From assembly GCF_029211265.1 (NCBI RefSeq), contig NZ_JARGEL010000011.1:124001-188000 (forward strand): a DNA stretch of 64,000 nucleotides, given 5' to 3'. Shown piece after piece: positions 27,900 through 41,086 of the stretch. The stretch is from Extensimonas soli (GTDB lineage: Bacteria; Pseudomonadota; Gammaproteobacteria; Burkholderiales; Burkholderiaceae_C). The first letter of the stretch is position 1; each line of letters begins with the position of its first letter. The position numbers and the translations under genes are program-made. Under the pieces are notes generated by a model that saw only the letters and a program-made list of their open reading frames with translations, had not been told where the DNA came from and did no database searches.

Positions 27900-30101
27900 A
27901 TGAATCCGCCGTCTTTTCAGTGTCTGCCGGGGCAAGCCTGGCCGCTGGGCGCGACGCCCATGGTGCTGGGCGGGCGTGCGGGGCTCAACGTGGCGGTGTT
28001 TTCGCGCCGTGCCACGGCCATCGAGCTGTGCTGCTTCAGCGCCGACGGTTGCACCGAAACGGCCCGGTTGCGCCTGCCCGCGTGCACCGACGGCATCTGG
28101 CACGGCTTCGTGCCCGGCCTGGGCGCGGGGCAACGCTACGGTTTGCGCGCCTACGGGCCGTGGGACCCGCGTGCGGGGCATTTCTTCAACCCGGCCAAGC
28201 TGCTCATAGACCCCTGGGCGCGCTCGCTGCCCGGCGCGGCCGATACGCTCGTGCTCGAAACCGGCTTTCGCGCCGATGCGCCCGAGCTGCCCGACCCCGC
28301 GGACAACGCCGCGCGCATGCCGAAGGCGCGCGTGCTCGATCTGGAGGCCGAGCTGCGCGCGGGTGCGGCGATCGCGCCCGGCCCGGCCATTGCGATGGCG
28401 CACACCGTGCTGTACGAGGCGCACGTCAAGTCGCTCACCCGGCTGCACCCTGAAGTGCCCGAGGCGCAGCGCGGCACCTACGCGGGGCTCGCGAGCCCGG
28501 CCATGCTTGCGCACTACCGGCGCATCGGCGTCACCAGCCTGTGCCTGCTGCCGGTGCAGCGCCACCTCGACGAGCGCCACCTGATCGAGCGCGGCCTGGT
28601 CAACCACTGGGGCTACAACACGCTGGGTTTTTTCGTGCCCGAGCCGCGCTACGCGAGCGCCGCGGCGCGCGCCGACGCGCTCGGCGGGCGATTGGACGAT
28701 GCGGGCGTGCGCGCCGAATTCCGCGCCATGGTCGATACCCTGCACCGCCACGGCATCGAGGTGCTGCTCGACGTGGTCTATAACCACAGTGCCGAGGGCG
28801 GCGCGCTCGGGCCCACGCTGTCGTGGCGCGGGCTGGACAACGTGGGCTGGTATGCGCTCGACGCGCAAGGCCACTACCAGAACCCCACGGGTTGCGGCAA
28901 CACCTTCGACATGGGCGGGCCGCACGTGGTGCAGATGGTCATGGACAGCCTGCGCTGGTGGGTGCAGGCCTTTGGCGTCGATGGCTTTCGCTTCGACCTC
29001 GCGGTGTCGCTGGGGCGCGACCCGCTGCTCGGGCGGCATTTCCATCCGCTGGGCGCGCTGTGTGCGGCGATCGCGCAAGACCCCGTGCTCGCGCGCGTGA
29101 AGTGGATCGCCGAGCCCTGGGACGTGGGCGCCGACGGCTACCAGATCGGCCGCTTCGGCCCGCGCTGGCACGAGTGGAGCGACCAGTTCCGCGATACGCT
29201 GCGCGCGTGGTGGCTCGGGCCGGTGGCCACGCGCGGGCAGCTCGCGCGGCGCCTTACCGGCTCGAGCGACATCTTCGAGGCCACGGGGCGCAGCCCGCTT
29301 GCGAGCATCAACATGGTCACGGCGCACGACGGCTTCACGCTGGCCGACCTGACCGCGTACAGCCGCAAGCACAACGAGGCCAACGGCGAGCACAACCGCG
29401 ACGGCAACGACTACAACCTCAGCGCCAACGGCGGTCACGAGGGCCCGACGCAAGACCCGGTCATCGTGCAGCGGCGCGCGCGCTGGCGCCGCGGCCTGCT
29501 GGCTACGCTGCTGTGTGCGCAGGGTGTGCCGCAACTGCTCGCGGGCGACGAGATCGCGCACAGCCAGCAGGGCAACAACAACGCCTACTGCCAGGACAAC
29601 CCCATCAGCTGGCTTGACTGGGCCGGGGGCGATGCGCAACTCACGGACTTCGTCGCGGGCCTCACGGCGCTGCGCCGCCGCTACCCCGGTCTGCGCCACG
29701 CACAGTGGTTCCACGGCGCGCCGCTGCCCGGCGAGCATTGGCCCGACATCGAATGGCGCACGGCCAAGGGCGAGACGCCTGCACTCTCGGATTGGGAGCA
29801 CGCGGACGGCCGCCTGCTGGTCTGCACCATCACCGTGGGCGAGCCCGGCCAGCCGGCGCGCGAGCGCCTGCTGCTGGCCGTGCACGCGGGCGAACAGGCC
29901 GTGGACATCCAGCTGCCGCCGGGACCGTGGCAGCCCGTGCTCGACAGCGGGCGTGCCTGGGCGGCGTCCGACCCGACTGCGGCCGAGCCAGCGGTGCAAG
30001 GGCGCTGGCGCGTGGCGCCGCTTGCCATGCACCTGCTCATCCAGCCCTTGACAGGCCCACCCAATTTGTCCGATACCACCAGGAAAGAGCGCACGCCATG
30101 A
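27900..30101 (+). CDS. glgX: Glycogen debranching enzyme GlgX (isoamylase-type)
   Basis: Hydrolyses alpha-1,6 branches of glycogen trimmed by phosphorylase. The ATG at 27900 gives 733 aa; an upstream in-frame ATG at 27882 is possible. The N-terminal carbohydrate-binding domain (TPMVLGGRAGLNVAVFSRRA) is followed by a GH13 barrel with conserved regions DVVYNHSAEGG, DGFRFDLAVSLGRDP, WIAEPWDVG and NMVTAHDGFTL, then NEANGEHNRDGNDYNLS typical of GlgX. It is first in an operon with malQ, glgC, glgA and glgP; its TGA overlaps the malQ ATG. Confidence 0.94.
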   Translation: MNPPSFQCLPGQAWPLGATPMVLGGRAGLNVAVFSRRATAIELCCFSADGCTETARLRLPACTDGIWHGFVPGLGAGQRYGLRAYGPWDPRAGHFFNPAKLLIDPWARSLPGAADTLVLETGFRADAPELPDPADNAARMPKARVLDLEAELRAGAAIAPGPAIAMAHTVLYEAHVKSLTRLHPEVPEAQRGTYAGLASPAMLAHYRRIGVTSLCLLPVQRHLDERHLIERGLVNHWGYNTLGFFVPEPRYASAAARADALGGRLDDAGVRAEFRAMVDTLHRHGIEVLLDVVYNHSAEGGALGPTLSWRGLDNVGWYALDAQGHYQNPTGCGNTFDMGGPHVVQMVMDSLRWWVQAFGVDGFRFDLAVSLGRDPLLGRHFHPLGALCAAIAQDPVLARVKWIAEPWDVGADGYQIGRFGPRWHEWSDQFRDTLRAWWLGPVATRGQLARRLTGSSDIFEATGRSPLASINMVTAHDGFTLADLTAYSRKHNEANGEHNRDGNDYNLSANGGHEGPTQDPVIVQRRARWRRGLLATLLCAQGVPQLLAGDEIAHSQQGNNNAYCQDNPISWLDWAGGDAQLTDFVAGLTALRRRYPGLRHAQWFHGAPLPGEHWPDIEWRTAKGETPALSDWEHADGRLLVCTITVGEPGQPARERLLLAVHAGEQAVDIQLPPGPWQPVLDSGRAWAASDPTAAEPAVQGRWRVAPLAMHLLIQPLTGPPNLSDTTRKERTP

Positions 30102-31615
30102 CACCGCCCCTGCATCCGCTCCTGTCACGCCGCGCCAGCGGTGTGCTGCTGCACCTGACCAGCCTGCCAGGCCCGCACGGCTCGGGCGACCTGGGGGCGG
30201 AAGCGGAAAACTTTCTGGGCTGGCTGCAGTCGGCCGGGCAGACGCTGTGGCAGGTGCTGCCGCTCACGCCGCCGGGCGCGGGAGCGTCGCCGTACCAGAG
30301 CCCTTCGGCCTTTGCCGGCAGTCCTTGGCTGGTCGATCTGGACGATCTGGTGCGCTGCGGCTGGCTCGATGGGGCGGTGCTGCAGCGCGCGCCGCCCTTT
30401 CCTGCCGAGCATTGCGACTTTGCGCGTGTGCTGCCCTGGCGCGCGGCGGCCCTGCGCGCGGCCTGGCAGGGCTTTGCGGCGCGCGCGCGCGAGCCTGAGC
30501 GGCAGGCGCTGGCCGACTTCGTGCAGGCGCAGGCGCACTGGCTGGATGACTACGCCCTGTTCATGCTGCTGCACGAGCGCCACGGCGAGCCCTGGAACCG
30601 CTGGCCCGCGCCCTACGCCTGGCGCGATGCGCAGGCACTCGCGGCGCTGCGCCGCGATGCCGCTGCCGAGCTCGATTTCTGGCATTTCGTGCAATGGCGC
30701 TTTCACGTGCAATGGCAGGGGCTGCGTGCGCAGGCGCAGGCGCGCGGCATCCATTTCGTGGGCGATGTGCCGATTTTCGTTGCGCACCACAGTGCCGACG
30801 TGTGGGCGCAGCCGCAGCTGTTCCAGCTCGATGCGGATGGCGCGCCGCTGCTCGTGGCCGGCGTGCCGCCCGATTATTTCAGCGCCACGGGCCAGCGCTG
30901 GGGCAACCCGCTGTACCGCTGGGACGCCATGGCCGCCGACGGCTACGCCTGGTGGGTGCAGCGCCTGGCGCACCTGTTGACGCAGGTCGATCTGGTGCGC
31001 ATAGACCATTTCCGCGGCTTCGAAGCCTGCTGGGCGATTCCTGCGCATGCACCCACGGCCGAGGGCGGACACTGGCAGGCCGGGCCGGGGCGCGCGCTGT
31101 TCGACGCGCTGCGCGAGCGCCTCGGGCCGCTGCCCGTGATCGCCGAAGACCTGGGGCTGATCACCGAGGCCGTGCACCAGCTGCGCGAAGACTGCGGCTT
31201 TCCGGGCATGCGCGTGGCGCAGTTCGCCTTTGGCGACACCGCGGCCAACCCCTATCTGCCGCACAACTACGAGCCGCTCACCGTGGCCTACACGGGCACG
31301 CACGACAACGACACCACCGTGGGCTGGTGGCAAAGTGCAAATGCAGCGCTGCGCCAGTCCGCGCTCGACTATCTTGGCCCCGCGGCGGCGCACGAAATCC
31401 ACTGGGCGCTGATCCAGTCGCTGTCGCAATCGGTCGCGCGCACGCTCGTCGTGCCCTTGCAGGACGTGCTTGGGCTCGACGGCAGCCACCGCATGAACAC
31501 ACCAGGGCATACCGAAGACTGCTGGCGCTGGCGCTTCGACTGGGCGCAGATCGGGCCCGAGGCCGGCGCGCGCCTCGCAGCCATGGCGCGCGCGCATGGG
31601 CGCTGTGCTGGCTGA
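30098..31615 (+). CDS. malQ: 4-alpha-glucanotransferase (amylomaltase)
   Basis: GH77 enzyme that transfers maltodextrin segments between chains, recycling short oligosaccharides released by debranching. The ATG at 30098 overlaps the glgX stop and gives 505 aa, typical of the shorter bacterial form. Motifs are SGVLLHLTSLPGPHGSGDLG, QVLPLTPPGAGASPYQS, FVGDVPIFVAHHSADVW, the nucleophile region LVRIDHFRGFEACWAIP, the acid/base VIAEDLGLIT, and TGTHDNDTTVGWW. It is followed by a 68-bp gap before glgC. Confidence 0.94.
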   Translation: MTPPLHPLLSRRASGVLLHLTSLPGPHGSGDLGAEAENFLGWLQSAGQTLWQVLPLTPPGAGASPYQSPSAFAGSPWLVDLDDLVRCGWLDGAVLQRAPPFPAEHCDFARVLPWRAAALRAAWQGFAARAREPERQALADFVQAQAHWLDDYALFMLLHERHGEPWNRWPAPYAWRDAQALAALRRDAAAELDFWHFVQWRFHVQWQGLRAQAQARGIHFVGDVPIFVAHHSADVWAQPQLFQLDADGAPLLVAGVPPDYFSATGQRWGNPLYRWDAMAADGYAWWVQRLAHLLTQVDLVRIDHFRGFEACWAIPAHAPTAEGGHWQAGPGRALFDALRERLGPLPVIAEDLGLITEAVHQLREDCGFPGMRVAQFAFGDTAANPYLPHNYEPLTVAYTGTHDNDTTVGWWQSANAALRQSALDYLGPAAAHEIHWALIQSLSQSVARTLVVPLQDVLGLDGSHRMNTPGHTEDCWRWRFDWAQIGPEAGARLAAMARAHGRCAG

Positions 31616-31683
31616 TGGGGGCCTACTGACGGGACGGCAGGCGCCGGCAAAAAATATTTTCATCGCCATCCAAGGAGACCGAC

Positions 31684-32982
31684 ATGGACCATAACGACCC
31701 TTACCAGCTCGCGCGCCGCACCATCGCGCTCGTGCTCGCGGGCGGGCGCGGCTCGCGCCTGCAGGCGCTGACCGACCGGCGCGCCAAACCTGCGGTGTAT
31801 TTCGGCGGCAAGTTCCGCATCATCGACTTCGCGCTCTCGAACTGCCTGAACTCGGGCGTGCGCCGCATTGGCGTGCTCACGCAATACAAGTCGCACAGCC
31901 TGCTGCGCCACTTGCAGCGCGGCTGGTCGTTCCTGCGCAGCGAGTTCAATGAATTCATCGACCTGCTGCCCGCGCAGCAGCGCATCAACGAACTGTCGTG
32001 GTACCTGGGCACGGCCGATGCCGTCTATCAAAACCTCGACATCCTGCGCGCGCACCGGCCGCAGTTTCTGCTCGTGCTCGCGGGCGACCATGTGTACAAA
32101 ATGGACTACGCCAGGCTGCTGGCCGACCACGTGGCGCTGGGCGCACCGTGCACCGTGGCCTGCATCGAGGTGCCGCTGGCCGAGGCGAGCGGCTTTGGCG
32201 TGATGGCGATCGACGCGCAGCGGCGCATCGTGCGCTTCGACGAAAAACCCGCGCAGCCCGCGCCCATGCCGGGCCGCCCCGGCCACGCGCTCGCGAGCAT
32301 GGGCGTGTACGTGTTCGACGCCGAATACCTGTACCGTCTGCTCGACGCCGACGCGGCCAATGCACTCTCCAGCCACGACTTCGGAAAGGACCTGATCCCG
32401 GCCATCGTCGCGCGTGGCGAGGCCGTGGCGCATCCGTTCGGCCTCTCGTGCGTCACGAGCAGCCCCGAGGCGCCGCCCTATTGGCGCGACGTGGGCACCG
32501 TGGATGCCTACTGGGCAGCGAACATCGACCTCACGAACACCGTGCCCGAGCTCGACATGTACGACCGCGAATGGCCAATCTGGACCTACCAGGAGCAGCT
32601 GCCGCCGGCCAAGTTCGTGTTCGACGACGACGGGCGGCGCGGCATGGCCGTGGATTCGCTGGTCTCGGGCGGCTGCATCATCTCGGGCGCGCTGGTGCGG
32701 CGCTCGGTGCTGTTTTCGCGCGTGCGTGTGAATTCTTTTGGCTCGGTGGAAGAATCCATCCTGCTGCCTGGCGTCGAGGTGGGGCGCAACTGCCGCCTGC
32801 GCAAAACCATCGTCGATACCGGCTGCCACATCCCCGAGGGCATGCACATAGGCCTGGATGCCGAGGACGACGCGCGCCGTTTTCTGCGCACCGATCAAGG
32901 CGTGGTGCTGGTCACGCGCGAGATGCTCGATCGGCTCGCGCCAGTGCCTGAGCCGGGTGCCACACCAGGAGCCACGGCTTGA
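31684..32982 (+). CDS. glgC: Glucose-1-phosphate adenylyltransferase
   Basis: Makes ADP-glucose from ATP and glucose-1-phosphate, the committed step of bacterial glycogen synthesis. The 432-aa protein begins with the nucleotidyltransferase signature [20 protein letters not shown], followed by [19 protein letters not shown] and [24 protein letters not shown] and the left-handed beta-helix hexapeptide region lie in the C-terminal third. A ribosome site AAGGAG precedes the ATG. The stop overlaps the TTG of glgA (TTGA), linking the two synthesis enzymes translationally. Confidence 0.96.
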   Translation: MDHNDPYQLARRTIALVLAGGRGSRLQALTDRRAKPAVYFGGKFRIIDFALSNCLNSGVRRIGVLTQYKSHSLLRHLQRGWSFLRSEFNEFIDLLPAQQRINELSWYLGTADAVYQNLDILRAHRPQFLLVLAGDHVYKMDYARLLADHVALGAPCTVACIEVPLAEASGFGVMAIDAQRRIVRFDEKPAQPAPMPGRPGHALASMGVYVFDAEYLYRLLDADAANALSSHDFGKDLIPAIVARGEAVAHPFGLSCVTSSPEAPPYWRDVGTVDAYWAANIDLTNTVPELDMYDREWPIWTYQEQLPPAKFVFDDDGRRGMAVDSLVSGGCIISGALVRRSVLFSRVRVNSFGSVEESILLPGVEVGRNCRLRKTIVDTGCHIPEGMHIGLDAEDDARRFLRTDQGVVLVTREMLDRLAPVPEPGATPGATA

Positions 32983-34472
32983 AAATCCTCTACGTCTGCA
33001 GCGAGTTTTTCCCCTTGCTCAAAACGGGCGGGCTGGCCGACGTGAGCGCGGCCCTGCCTGCTGCGCTCAGGGCCGCCAATGCCGACGTGCGGCTTTTGCT
33101 GCCTGCCTTTCCAGCTATAGAAAGCGGAGTTGATGTCACCGGGCCGGCGTTCGTGCTCGGCTTTGCCGGCGGCCCGCGCGTGGCGCAGGCCGCGCCCGGG
33201 CAGAGCGCGCCGCGCCTGCTGCCGGCGCGCGTGCGCGCGGGCGGCCAGCCCGTGTACCTGCTCGACGCGCCCGCGCTGTACGCGCGCCCGGGCGGCCCCT
33301 ACCACGACGCGCAGGGGCACGAATGGCCCGACAACGCCGAGCGCTTCGCGCTGCTGGGCTGGGCGGCGGCCTGCCTTGCCCTGGGCGCCGATGCCGCGTG
33401 GAGGCCCGAGGTGCTGCACGCGCACGACTGGCATGCGGGCCTCGCGCCGCTGTACGCGCGCGAACTCGCGCGTGCGCTGGGCGTGCGGCCGCCCGCGAGC
33501 GTGTTCACCATCCACAACCTGGCCTACCAGGGCTTGTTCCCCGCGTACCTGCTGGGCGCGCTGGGGCTGCCCGCGCGGGTGTTGGACATGGAGGGATTGG
33601 AGTTTTACGGCCAGATTTCGTTCATGAAGGCCGGCATTCAATACGCGGATGCCATCACCACCGTGAGCCCGCGCTACGCGCATGAAATCCAGACGCCCGA
33701 GCAGGGCTGCGGCCTCGACGGCCTGCTGCGCGCGCGCGCCGACCGGCTGCTGGGCATCCTCAACGGCGTCGATGACGCGGTCTGGAACCCGGCGCAAGAC
33801 CCATTCCTGGCGCCTGAATACGCCTTCGACGTCGATCGCCTCGACGGCAAGGCGCGCGCCAAGCGGGCCTTGCAGCAGGAACTCGGCCTGCAGCCGCGCG
33901 CCGACGCGCTGCTGTTCGTCGCGGTGAGCCGGCTCAGCGAGCAAAAGGGCCTGCACCTGCTGCCGGCCGTGCTTGACGCGCTGTGCGCGCGCGGCGGCCA
34001 GGTCGCGGTGCTGGGCAGCGGCGATGCGGCCATCGAGGCCGCGCTGCAGCAGGCATTCGCCGGGCACGATGGCCACGCCGCGCTGCGCCTGGGCTACGAC
34101 GAAGCGCTCGCGCACCGCCTGGTCGCGGGCGGCGACGTGCTGCTCATGCCCTCGCGCTTCGAGCCCTGCGGGCTCACGCAGCTCTATGCGTTGCGCTACG
34201 GCACGCTGCCGCTGGTGCACGAGGCCGGCGGCCTGGCCGACACCGTGACCGACTGCGCGCTCGAAAACCTCGACGACGGCAGTGCCAGCGGCTTTGTGTT
34301 CCACTCTTTCGGCGCCGCGGGCCTGGACGCGGCCGTGCACCGCGCCTTTGCGCTGCGCCGCCGTGCGCCGGAATGGGCCGCGGTGCAGCGCCACGCCATG
34401 CAGCTGCGCTTCGAATGGGCGCAGGCAGCGCAAAGGTATTTAGAGCTTTTTTCGCGTTTTACCCAGGCGTGA
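32979..34472 (+). CDS. glgA: Glycogen synthase (ADP-glucose-dependent)
   Basis: GT5 glycosyltransferase that elongates alpha-1,4-glucan from ADP-glucose. The start is a TTG overlapping the glgC stop; it gives the family N terminus [20 protein letters not shown], where KTGGLAD binds ADP-glucose. [42 protein letters not shown] and the C-terminal nucleotide-binding [17 protein letters not shown] with EAGGLADTV are all present. At 497 aa it is of normal length. glgP follows after 45 bp. Confidence 0.96.
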   Translation: MKILYVCSEFFPLLKTGGLADVSAALPAALRAANADVRLLLPAFPAIESGVDVTGPAFVLGFAGGPRVAQAAPGQSAPRLLPARVRAGGQPVYLLDAPALYARPGGPYHDAQGHEWPDNAERFALLGWAAACLALGADAAWRPEVLHAHDWHAGLAPLYARELARALGVRPPASVFTIHNLAYQGLFPAYLLGALGLPARVLDMEGLEFYGQISFMKAGIQYADAITTVSPRYAHEIQTPEQGCGLDGLLRARADRLLGILNGVDDAVWNPAQDPFLAPEYAFDVDRLDGKARAKRALQQELGLQPRADALLFVAVSRLSEQKGLHLLPAVLDALCARGGQVAVLGSGDAAIEAALQQAFAGHDGHAALRLGYDEALAHRLVAGGDVLLMPSRFEPCGLTQLYALRYGTLPLVHEAGGLADTVTDCALENLDDGSASGFVFHSFGAAGLDAAVHRAFALRRRAPEWAAVQRHAMQLRFEWAQAAQRYLELFSRFTQA

Positions 34473-34517
34473 CCTGCGTAAGCAGCTCTCTTTTTTGATG
34501 AAGTCGACGCAAAAACC

Positions 34518-36977
<2,460 letters not shown>

Positions 36978-36998
36978 CGCCGGCCGTCGCCAGCAGGT

Positions 36999-37799
36999 TC
37001 AGGTGCGGGTTGCGTTTCCACCCTTGACCGCGCTCACGGGCTTGAACACGCGCAGCCACTTGGTCGCAGGAATGCCCCAGCGCGCCTGCACGGCCTCGGC
37101 GCGCGCCTGCAGTTCGGCGCGCGGCGGGCGGCATGGCGTGCGCTGCGCGAGCACGATGGTGTTGCCCTCGCGCGTGGGTTTGAAGGCCCACAGCGCCTCG
37201 GCGCCGAAGGCCTCGCTGAGCGCCTGCACGCTGCGCTCGTAGCTCGCCGCGCGGCCAAACAGGTTCACCGTCATGCAGCCGTCGTCGCTGAGCAGCGCGC
37301 GGCAAGCGTCGTAAAACGCGGCGCTGTCGAGCACCGGCGCCGCGGCTTCGTGGTCGTACAGATCGACGGCGAGCGCGTCCACCGTGCCCAGCCACATCGG
37401 GTCGCGGATCTCCTGCGCCGCGTCGGCCAGCACCACGCGCAGCTTGGGGCCGTCGGGCGGCAGCTTGAACCAGCTGCGGCACACCGCGAGCACCTGCGGA
37501 TTGAGCTCCACGGCGGTGCAGCACATATGCAGTTTTTTGTAGCAAAACTTCGTGATGGCGCCAGCGCCAAGCCCCAATTGCATCGCATGCCGCTGGCGCA
37601 CGCTGGCAGGCTCCACGAAGAGCAGCCAGGCCATCATGCGCTGCACGTATTCGAGCTCGATCGCAAAGGGGTCGGCCAGGCGCATCGAGCCCTGGATCCA
37701 GGGCGTGCCCAGATGCAGGTGGCGTACCGGGCCGTCCTCGGAGATGCTGACTTCGGGCAGGTTGGCGGTGGTCTTGGAAGCGGTCTTGGAGGTGGACAT
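36999..37799 (-). CDS. Spermidine synthase-like methyltransferase-fold protein
   Basis: A 266-aa protein with the spermidine-synthase (polyamine aminopropyltransferase) fold: HLHLGTPWIQGSMRLADP, EYVQRMMAWLLFVEP, a nucleotide-binding loop QLGLGAGAITKFCYKKL, the acidic VELNPQVLAVCRSWF and VDALAVDLYDHEAAAPVL. The tetrad for polyamine binding is not fully recognisable, so true spermidine synthase activity is doubtful; many Burkholderiales paralogues are annotated only as synthase-like. It is the last gene of a minus-strand run, 12 bp after the DNA glycosylase gene. Confidence 0.8.
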   Translation of the reverse strand: MSTSKTASKTTANLPEVSISEDGPVRHLHLGTPWIQGSMRLADPFAIELEYVQRMMAWLLFVEPASVRQRHAMQLGLGAGAITKFCYKKLHMCCTAVELNPQVLAVCRSWFKLPPDGPKLRVVLADAAQEIRDPMWLGTVDALAVDLYDHEAAAPVLDSAAFYDACRALLSDDGCMTVNLFGRAASYERSVQALSEAFGAEALWAFKPTREGNTIVLAQRTPCRPPRAELQARAEAVQARWGIPATKWLRVFKPVSAVKGGNATRT

Positions 37800-37811
37800 G
37801 CAGTAAAAAGG

Positions 37812-38345
37812 TCAAACGAGGCCGTAGCGGGCGAACAGCTCGCCCCAGGCGTGCAATTTACGCGCAAAACTCCAGGACGCATTCGCCGGGCTCGTCGAGG
37901 GCAGGCGGTGCACGGGCACGCCGAGCCGGGCCGTCTGGCGCGCGTGGCGAAAGCTCTCGCCGCCGTTGTGCGCGACTGCGGCAAGCTCTGGGCAGCGCGC
38001 TTGCAGCAGCGCAAAGTCGTTCACCTCGGCATTGCGGATCTGCGCGTCCAGGCTACCGGCGCGCGTGCAGCGCGCATACACGTCCCACAAGCCCAGGCCG
38101 CGCGCGCGCAGCCAGTCGCAGCGCTGCGCGTAGCCTTCGGGCGTGTGCGCCGCAGGTATGGGGTGCGCGGGCCACAGCGCCTGCAGGATGCGCCAGAAGT
38201 GGTTTTGCGGATGCGCGTAATACTGCTGCGCCCGCAAGGACGCCACGCTCGGAAAGCTGCCGAGCACGAGCACGCGCGTGTGCGCGCCCACCACGGGCGG
38301 CAGGCCGGTCAGCAGTTCATCGGGCGCGATGGCGCCAGCGGTCAT
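37812..38345 (-). CDS. DNA-deoxyinosine glycosylase (uracil-DNA glycosylase superfamily)
   Basis: A base-excision repair glycosylase of the uracil-DNA glycosylase superfamily, in the group reported to act on deoxyinosine. The ATG at 38345 gives 177 aa; the frame is open upstream, but that part overlaps a small dispersed repeat and is probably not translated. Motif 1 is RVLVLGSFPSVASLRAQQYY, followed by HPQNHFWRIL; GLGLWDVYARC follows, and motif 2 reads RLPSTSPANASWSF. It lacks iron-sulfur cysteines. It lies in a run with lipA and an EamA transporter upstream. Confidence 0.85.
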   Translation of the reverse strand: MTAGAIAPDELLTGLPPVVGAHTRVLVLGSFPSVASLRAQQYYAHPQNHFWRILQALWPAHPIPAAHTPEGYAQRCDWLRARGLGLWDVYARCTRAGSLDAQIRNAEVNDFALLQARCPELAAVAHNGGESFRHARQTARLGVPVHRLPSTSPANASWSFARKLHAWGELFARYGLV

Positions 38346-38364
38346 GGCAATGCTCAAGATACTT

Positions 38365-38417
38365 CCAAAACAATAGCTGTTTGTGCTTGATATATAAGGG
38401 CTATAGGCCAAAAAGAC
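38365..38417. repeat. Small dispersed repeat, intergenic
   Basis: ATAGCTGTTTGTGCTTGATA followed by AGGGCTATAGGCCAAAAAG. It lies between the EamA and glycosylase genes and is AT-rich compared with its surroundings. It shares its layout (AGCTG...GCTT...GCTATAGGCC) with copies at 51958-52020 and 24576-24634. Confidence 0.6.
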
Positions 38418-38447
38418 CCATATTTTTCGTGAGACACCGAAACTCCC

Positions 38448-39344
38448 TCACGCGCGCATGCCCACGATGGCCGCGCCCAGGATCAAGGCCGTGGCGAGCA
38501 CCAGGCTCGCGCCGGGGCTTTGCCCGCGCACGACCATGAGCAGCGCCGTCGAGGCCACGGGCGTGACGTAGCTCAGGATGCCAATGTGCCGCGCATCGCC
38601 GAGCTTGAGCGCCTTGTCCCACAGGAAAAACGCCCCGCCCAAAGGCCCCAGGCCCAGCAGCGCGAGCAAGGCCCAGTCGCGTGCCTGCAGCTGCGCGGCG
38701 GGCTCGAGCAGCGCGTGGCACAGCAGCGCGAGCAGGCCCGACACCAGCCCGAACAGGCCGATCGCCGTCGTCGGGAACGCCGCCACGCGCCGCGTCAGCA
38801 GCGAGTAGCTGGCCCAGATGAAGGCCGCGGCGAGTGCCGGCAGATAACCCCAGGCGAGCGCGGCATCCGGCGTGCGCCCGCCCGTGATCGCGAGCGCCGC
38901 GCCCGTGAAGCCGAGCAGCCCCGCCAGCACATGCGTCCAGCGCAGCCGCATGCCCGGCAGCAGCAGGGGCGCGAGCAGCACGATGAGCAGCGGCCACAGG
39001 TAGTTGAGCAGGTTCGCCTGCACGGCGGGCGCGTGGCGCAGCGCGATGAAGAGCAGGAAGTGGTAGGCGAACAGGCCGTACACGCCCAGCGCGAGCGTGC
39101 GCAGCGGAATGCGCCACTGCGCCGGATCGCGCAGCACCAGCGGCCAGGACGGCACACTGCCCAGCACCAGCGCCGCGCCGGTCAGAAACAGCGGCGGCAC
39201 GTGGCTGAGCGACACCGCGAGCGCGGCCAGCGCGGCCCACAGTGCGATCGCGCCCAGCGCGTAGGCATTGGCACGCAGGTGCATGGGCGCAATCTGCTCG
39301 TCTGCGGCGGGCGCGGGGCTTTGCTTTTCAGACACCGGCCGCAT
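38448..39344 (-). CDS. EamA-family drug/metabolite transporter
   Basis: Inner-membrane transporter of the DMT superfamily with two EamA repeats, 298 aa and about ten transmembrane helices (first: [17 protein letters not shown]). Conserved features include [14 protein letters not shown] in the first repeat and [16 protein letters not shown] in the second. The arrangement resembles YddG-type aromatic amino-acid exporters, but substrate assignment is not safe. The annotated ATG overlaps the lipA end by 17 bp; an internal ATG ([10 protein letters not shown]) is an alternative. Probably cotranscribed with lipA. Confidence 0.88.
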   Translation of the reverse strand: MRPVSEKQSPAPAADEQIAPMHLRANAYALGAIALWAALAALAVSLSHVPPLFLTGAALVLGSVPSWPLVLRDPAQWRIPLRTLALGVYGLFAYHFLLFIALRHAPAVQANLLNYLWPLLIVLLAPLLLPGMRLRWTHVLAGLLGFTGAALAITGGRTPDAALAWGYLPALAAAFIWASYSLLTRRVAAFPTTAIGLFGLVSGLLALLCHALLEPAAQLQARDWALLALLGLGPLGGAFFLWDKALKLGDARHIGILSYVTPVASTALLMVVRGQSPGASLVLATALILGAAIVGMRA

Positions 39345-40308
39345 GCGCCTGCAAGTCGGCGTGGTAGCTCGAACGCACCAGCGCCCCCACGGCGGCGTGG
39401 CTGAAACCCAGCGCGTAGGCGGCTTCCTCGTACATTTTGAAGGTGTCTGGATGCACGTAACGCCGCACGGGCAAGTGGCTCGTGCTGGGCGCGAGGTACT
39501 GGCCTAGGGTCAGCATGTCGATGCCGTGCGCGCGCATGTCGCGCAGCACCTGCAGCACCTCTTCGTCGGTCTCGCCCAGGCCCACCATGATGCCGCTCTT
39601 GGTCGGCACGCCAGGGTGCTGCGCCTTGAACTTTTGCAGCAGGTTCAGGCTGAACTGGTAGTCCGAGCCCGGGCGCGCTTCTTTGTAGAGGCGCGGCACG
39701 GTCTCGAGGTTGTGGTTCATCACGTCGGGCGGCGCCGCGCGCAGGATCTCGAGCGCGCGGTCGTCGCGGCCGCGGAAGTCGGGCACCAGGATTTCGATCT
39801 GCGTCTGCGGCGAAAGCGCACGAATCTGCTGGATACAGGCCACGAAGTGAGCGCTGCCGCCGTCGCGCAGATCGTCGCGGTCCACGCTCGTGATGACCAC
39901 GTACTTGAGGCGCAGCGCGGCCACGGTGCGCGCGAGGTTCAGCGGCTCGTCGGGGTCGAGCGGGTCGGGCCGGCCGTGGCCCACGTCGCAGAACGGGCAG
40001 CGGCGCGTGCACTTGTCGCCCATGATCATGAAGGTTGCCGTGCCCTTGCCGAAGCATTCGCCGATGTTGGGGCAGCTCGCCTCCTCGCACACCGTGTGCA
40101 GCTTGTGCGCGCGCAAGATCTCCTTGACCTCGTAAAAGCGCGAGCCCGCGGCGCTGGCCTTGACGCGGATCCATTCGGGCTTGCGCAAGACCTCGCCGGG
40201 CGTGACCTTGACAGGAATGCGCGCGAGCTTGGACGCCGCCTTGTGCTTGGCCAGCGGGTTGTAGGCTTCGGGGGATTGCGCTTCGCGCACGATGTCGGAG
40301 GAGCTCAT
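39328..40308 (-). CDS. lipA: Lipoyl synthase
   Basis: Radical-SAM enzyme that inserts two sulfurs into protein-bound octanoyl groups to make lipoate. The ATG at 40308 gives 326 aa ([20 protein letters not shown]); an upstream in-frame ATG at 40374 would overlap lipB. The auxiliary cluster motif is [12 protein letters not shown] and the radical-SAM CxxxCxxC motif is [36 protein letters not shown] and [16 protein letters not shown] are canonical. It follows lipB on the minus strand, completing the octanoyl transfer-sulfur insertion pathway. Confidence 0.96.
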   Translation of the reverse strand: MSSSDIVREAQSPEAYNPLAKHKAASKLARIPVKVTPGEVLRKPEWIRVKASAAGSRFYEVKEILRAHKLHTVCEEASCPNIGECFGKGTATFMIMGDKCTRRCPFCDVGHGRPDPLDPDEPLNLARTVAALRLKYVVITSVDRDDLRDGGSAHFVACIQQIRALSPQTQIEILVPDFRGRDDRALEILRAAPPDVMNHNLETVPRLYKEARPGSDYQFSLNLLQKFKAQHPGVPTKSGIMVGLGETDEEVLQVLRDMRAHGIDMLTLGQYLAPSTSHLPVRRYVHPDTFKMYEEAAYALGFSHAAVGALVRSSYHADLQAHAAGV

Positions 40309-40363
40309 GGCAGGTCGGGGCCGAAAGGCAGTGGAGGGGCCGCGGGGAGAGAAAAGCGGTGTT

Positions 40364-41083
40364 TCAGGGGGCAAGCCAGATGCCGAGCTGCTGCGCGAGC
40401 ACCTGCGCGGCTTCCTCCCAGCTGGTGTGCACGCCGATTGTAGAAAGGTCTATGGTGCGCAACTGCGCATAACCACAAGGGTGGATGCGCGTAAAGGGCT
40501 CGAGGTCCATCGCCACGTTGAGCGCCACGCCGTGGTAGCTGCAGTGCCGGCTGACCTTGATGCCCAGCGCCGCGATCTTGCCCAGGCCGGTGAAATCGGG
40601 CGCGGGTGTCTTGCTGCTTTGTTCACTATCGGTTCGCTCGACTTTGCGCGGCCGCTGCGCCAGCAGCGCATGCCCCGCCGGATCGGCCAGGCGCACATAA
40701 ATGCCCGGCGCCCCCGCCACGCGGTGGCCCGTCACGCCGAAATGCGCGAGCGTGCGCAGCACAGCCTCTTCGAGACGGTGCACGTATTCCTTGACGTAGT
40801 AGCCCGCGCGCTGCAGGTCGATGAGCGGATAGGCCACCACCTGCCCCGGGCCGTGGAAGGTCACCTGCCCGCCGCGGTTGGTCGCGACCACGGGGATGTC
40901 CCCTGGCGCCAAAATGTGCTCGTTTTTGCCCGCCAGCCCTTGCGTATACACCGCTTCATGCTCGCATATCAAAAGCACATCGGGGCTTTGCGGCGTGCGT
41001 GTGGCGGTGTAGTCCTGCATGGCCTGCACGGTGGCCGCGTAGTCCACCCGGCCCAGCATGTGCAACTCGAACGGTAGGGGCAT
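40364..41083 (-). CDS. lipB: Octanoyltransferase LipB
   Basis: Transfers octanoyl from acyl-carrier protein to lipoyl domains of 2-oxoacid dehydrogenases and the glycine cleavage H protein. The 239-aa product has [19 protein letters not shown] and APGIYV, the catalytic lysine in [20 protein letters not shown] and the catalytic cysteine in [10 protein letters not shown]. Its start is 3 bp after the end of ybeD and its end is close to lipA, giving the usual ybeD-lipB-lipA order. An unconserved stretch ([20 protein letters not shown]) sits just before the lysine motif. Confidence 0.95.
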   Translation of the reverse strand: MPLPFELHMLGRVDYAATVQAMQDYTATRTPQSPDVLLICEHEAVYTQGLAGKNEHILAPGDIPVVATNRGGQVTFHGPGQVVAYPLIDLQRAGYYVKEYVHRLEEAVLRTLAHFGVTGHRVAGAPGIYVRLADPAGHALLAQRPRKVERTDSEQSSKTPAPDFTGLGKIAALGIKVSRHCSYHGVALNVAMDLEPFTRIHPCGYAQLRTIDLSTIGVHTSWEEAAQVLAQQLGIWLAP

Positions 41084-41086
41084 GGA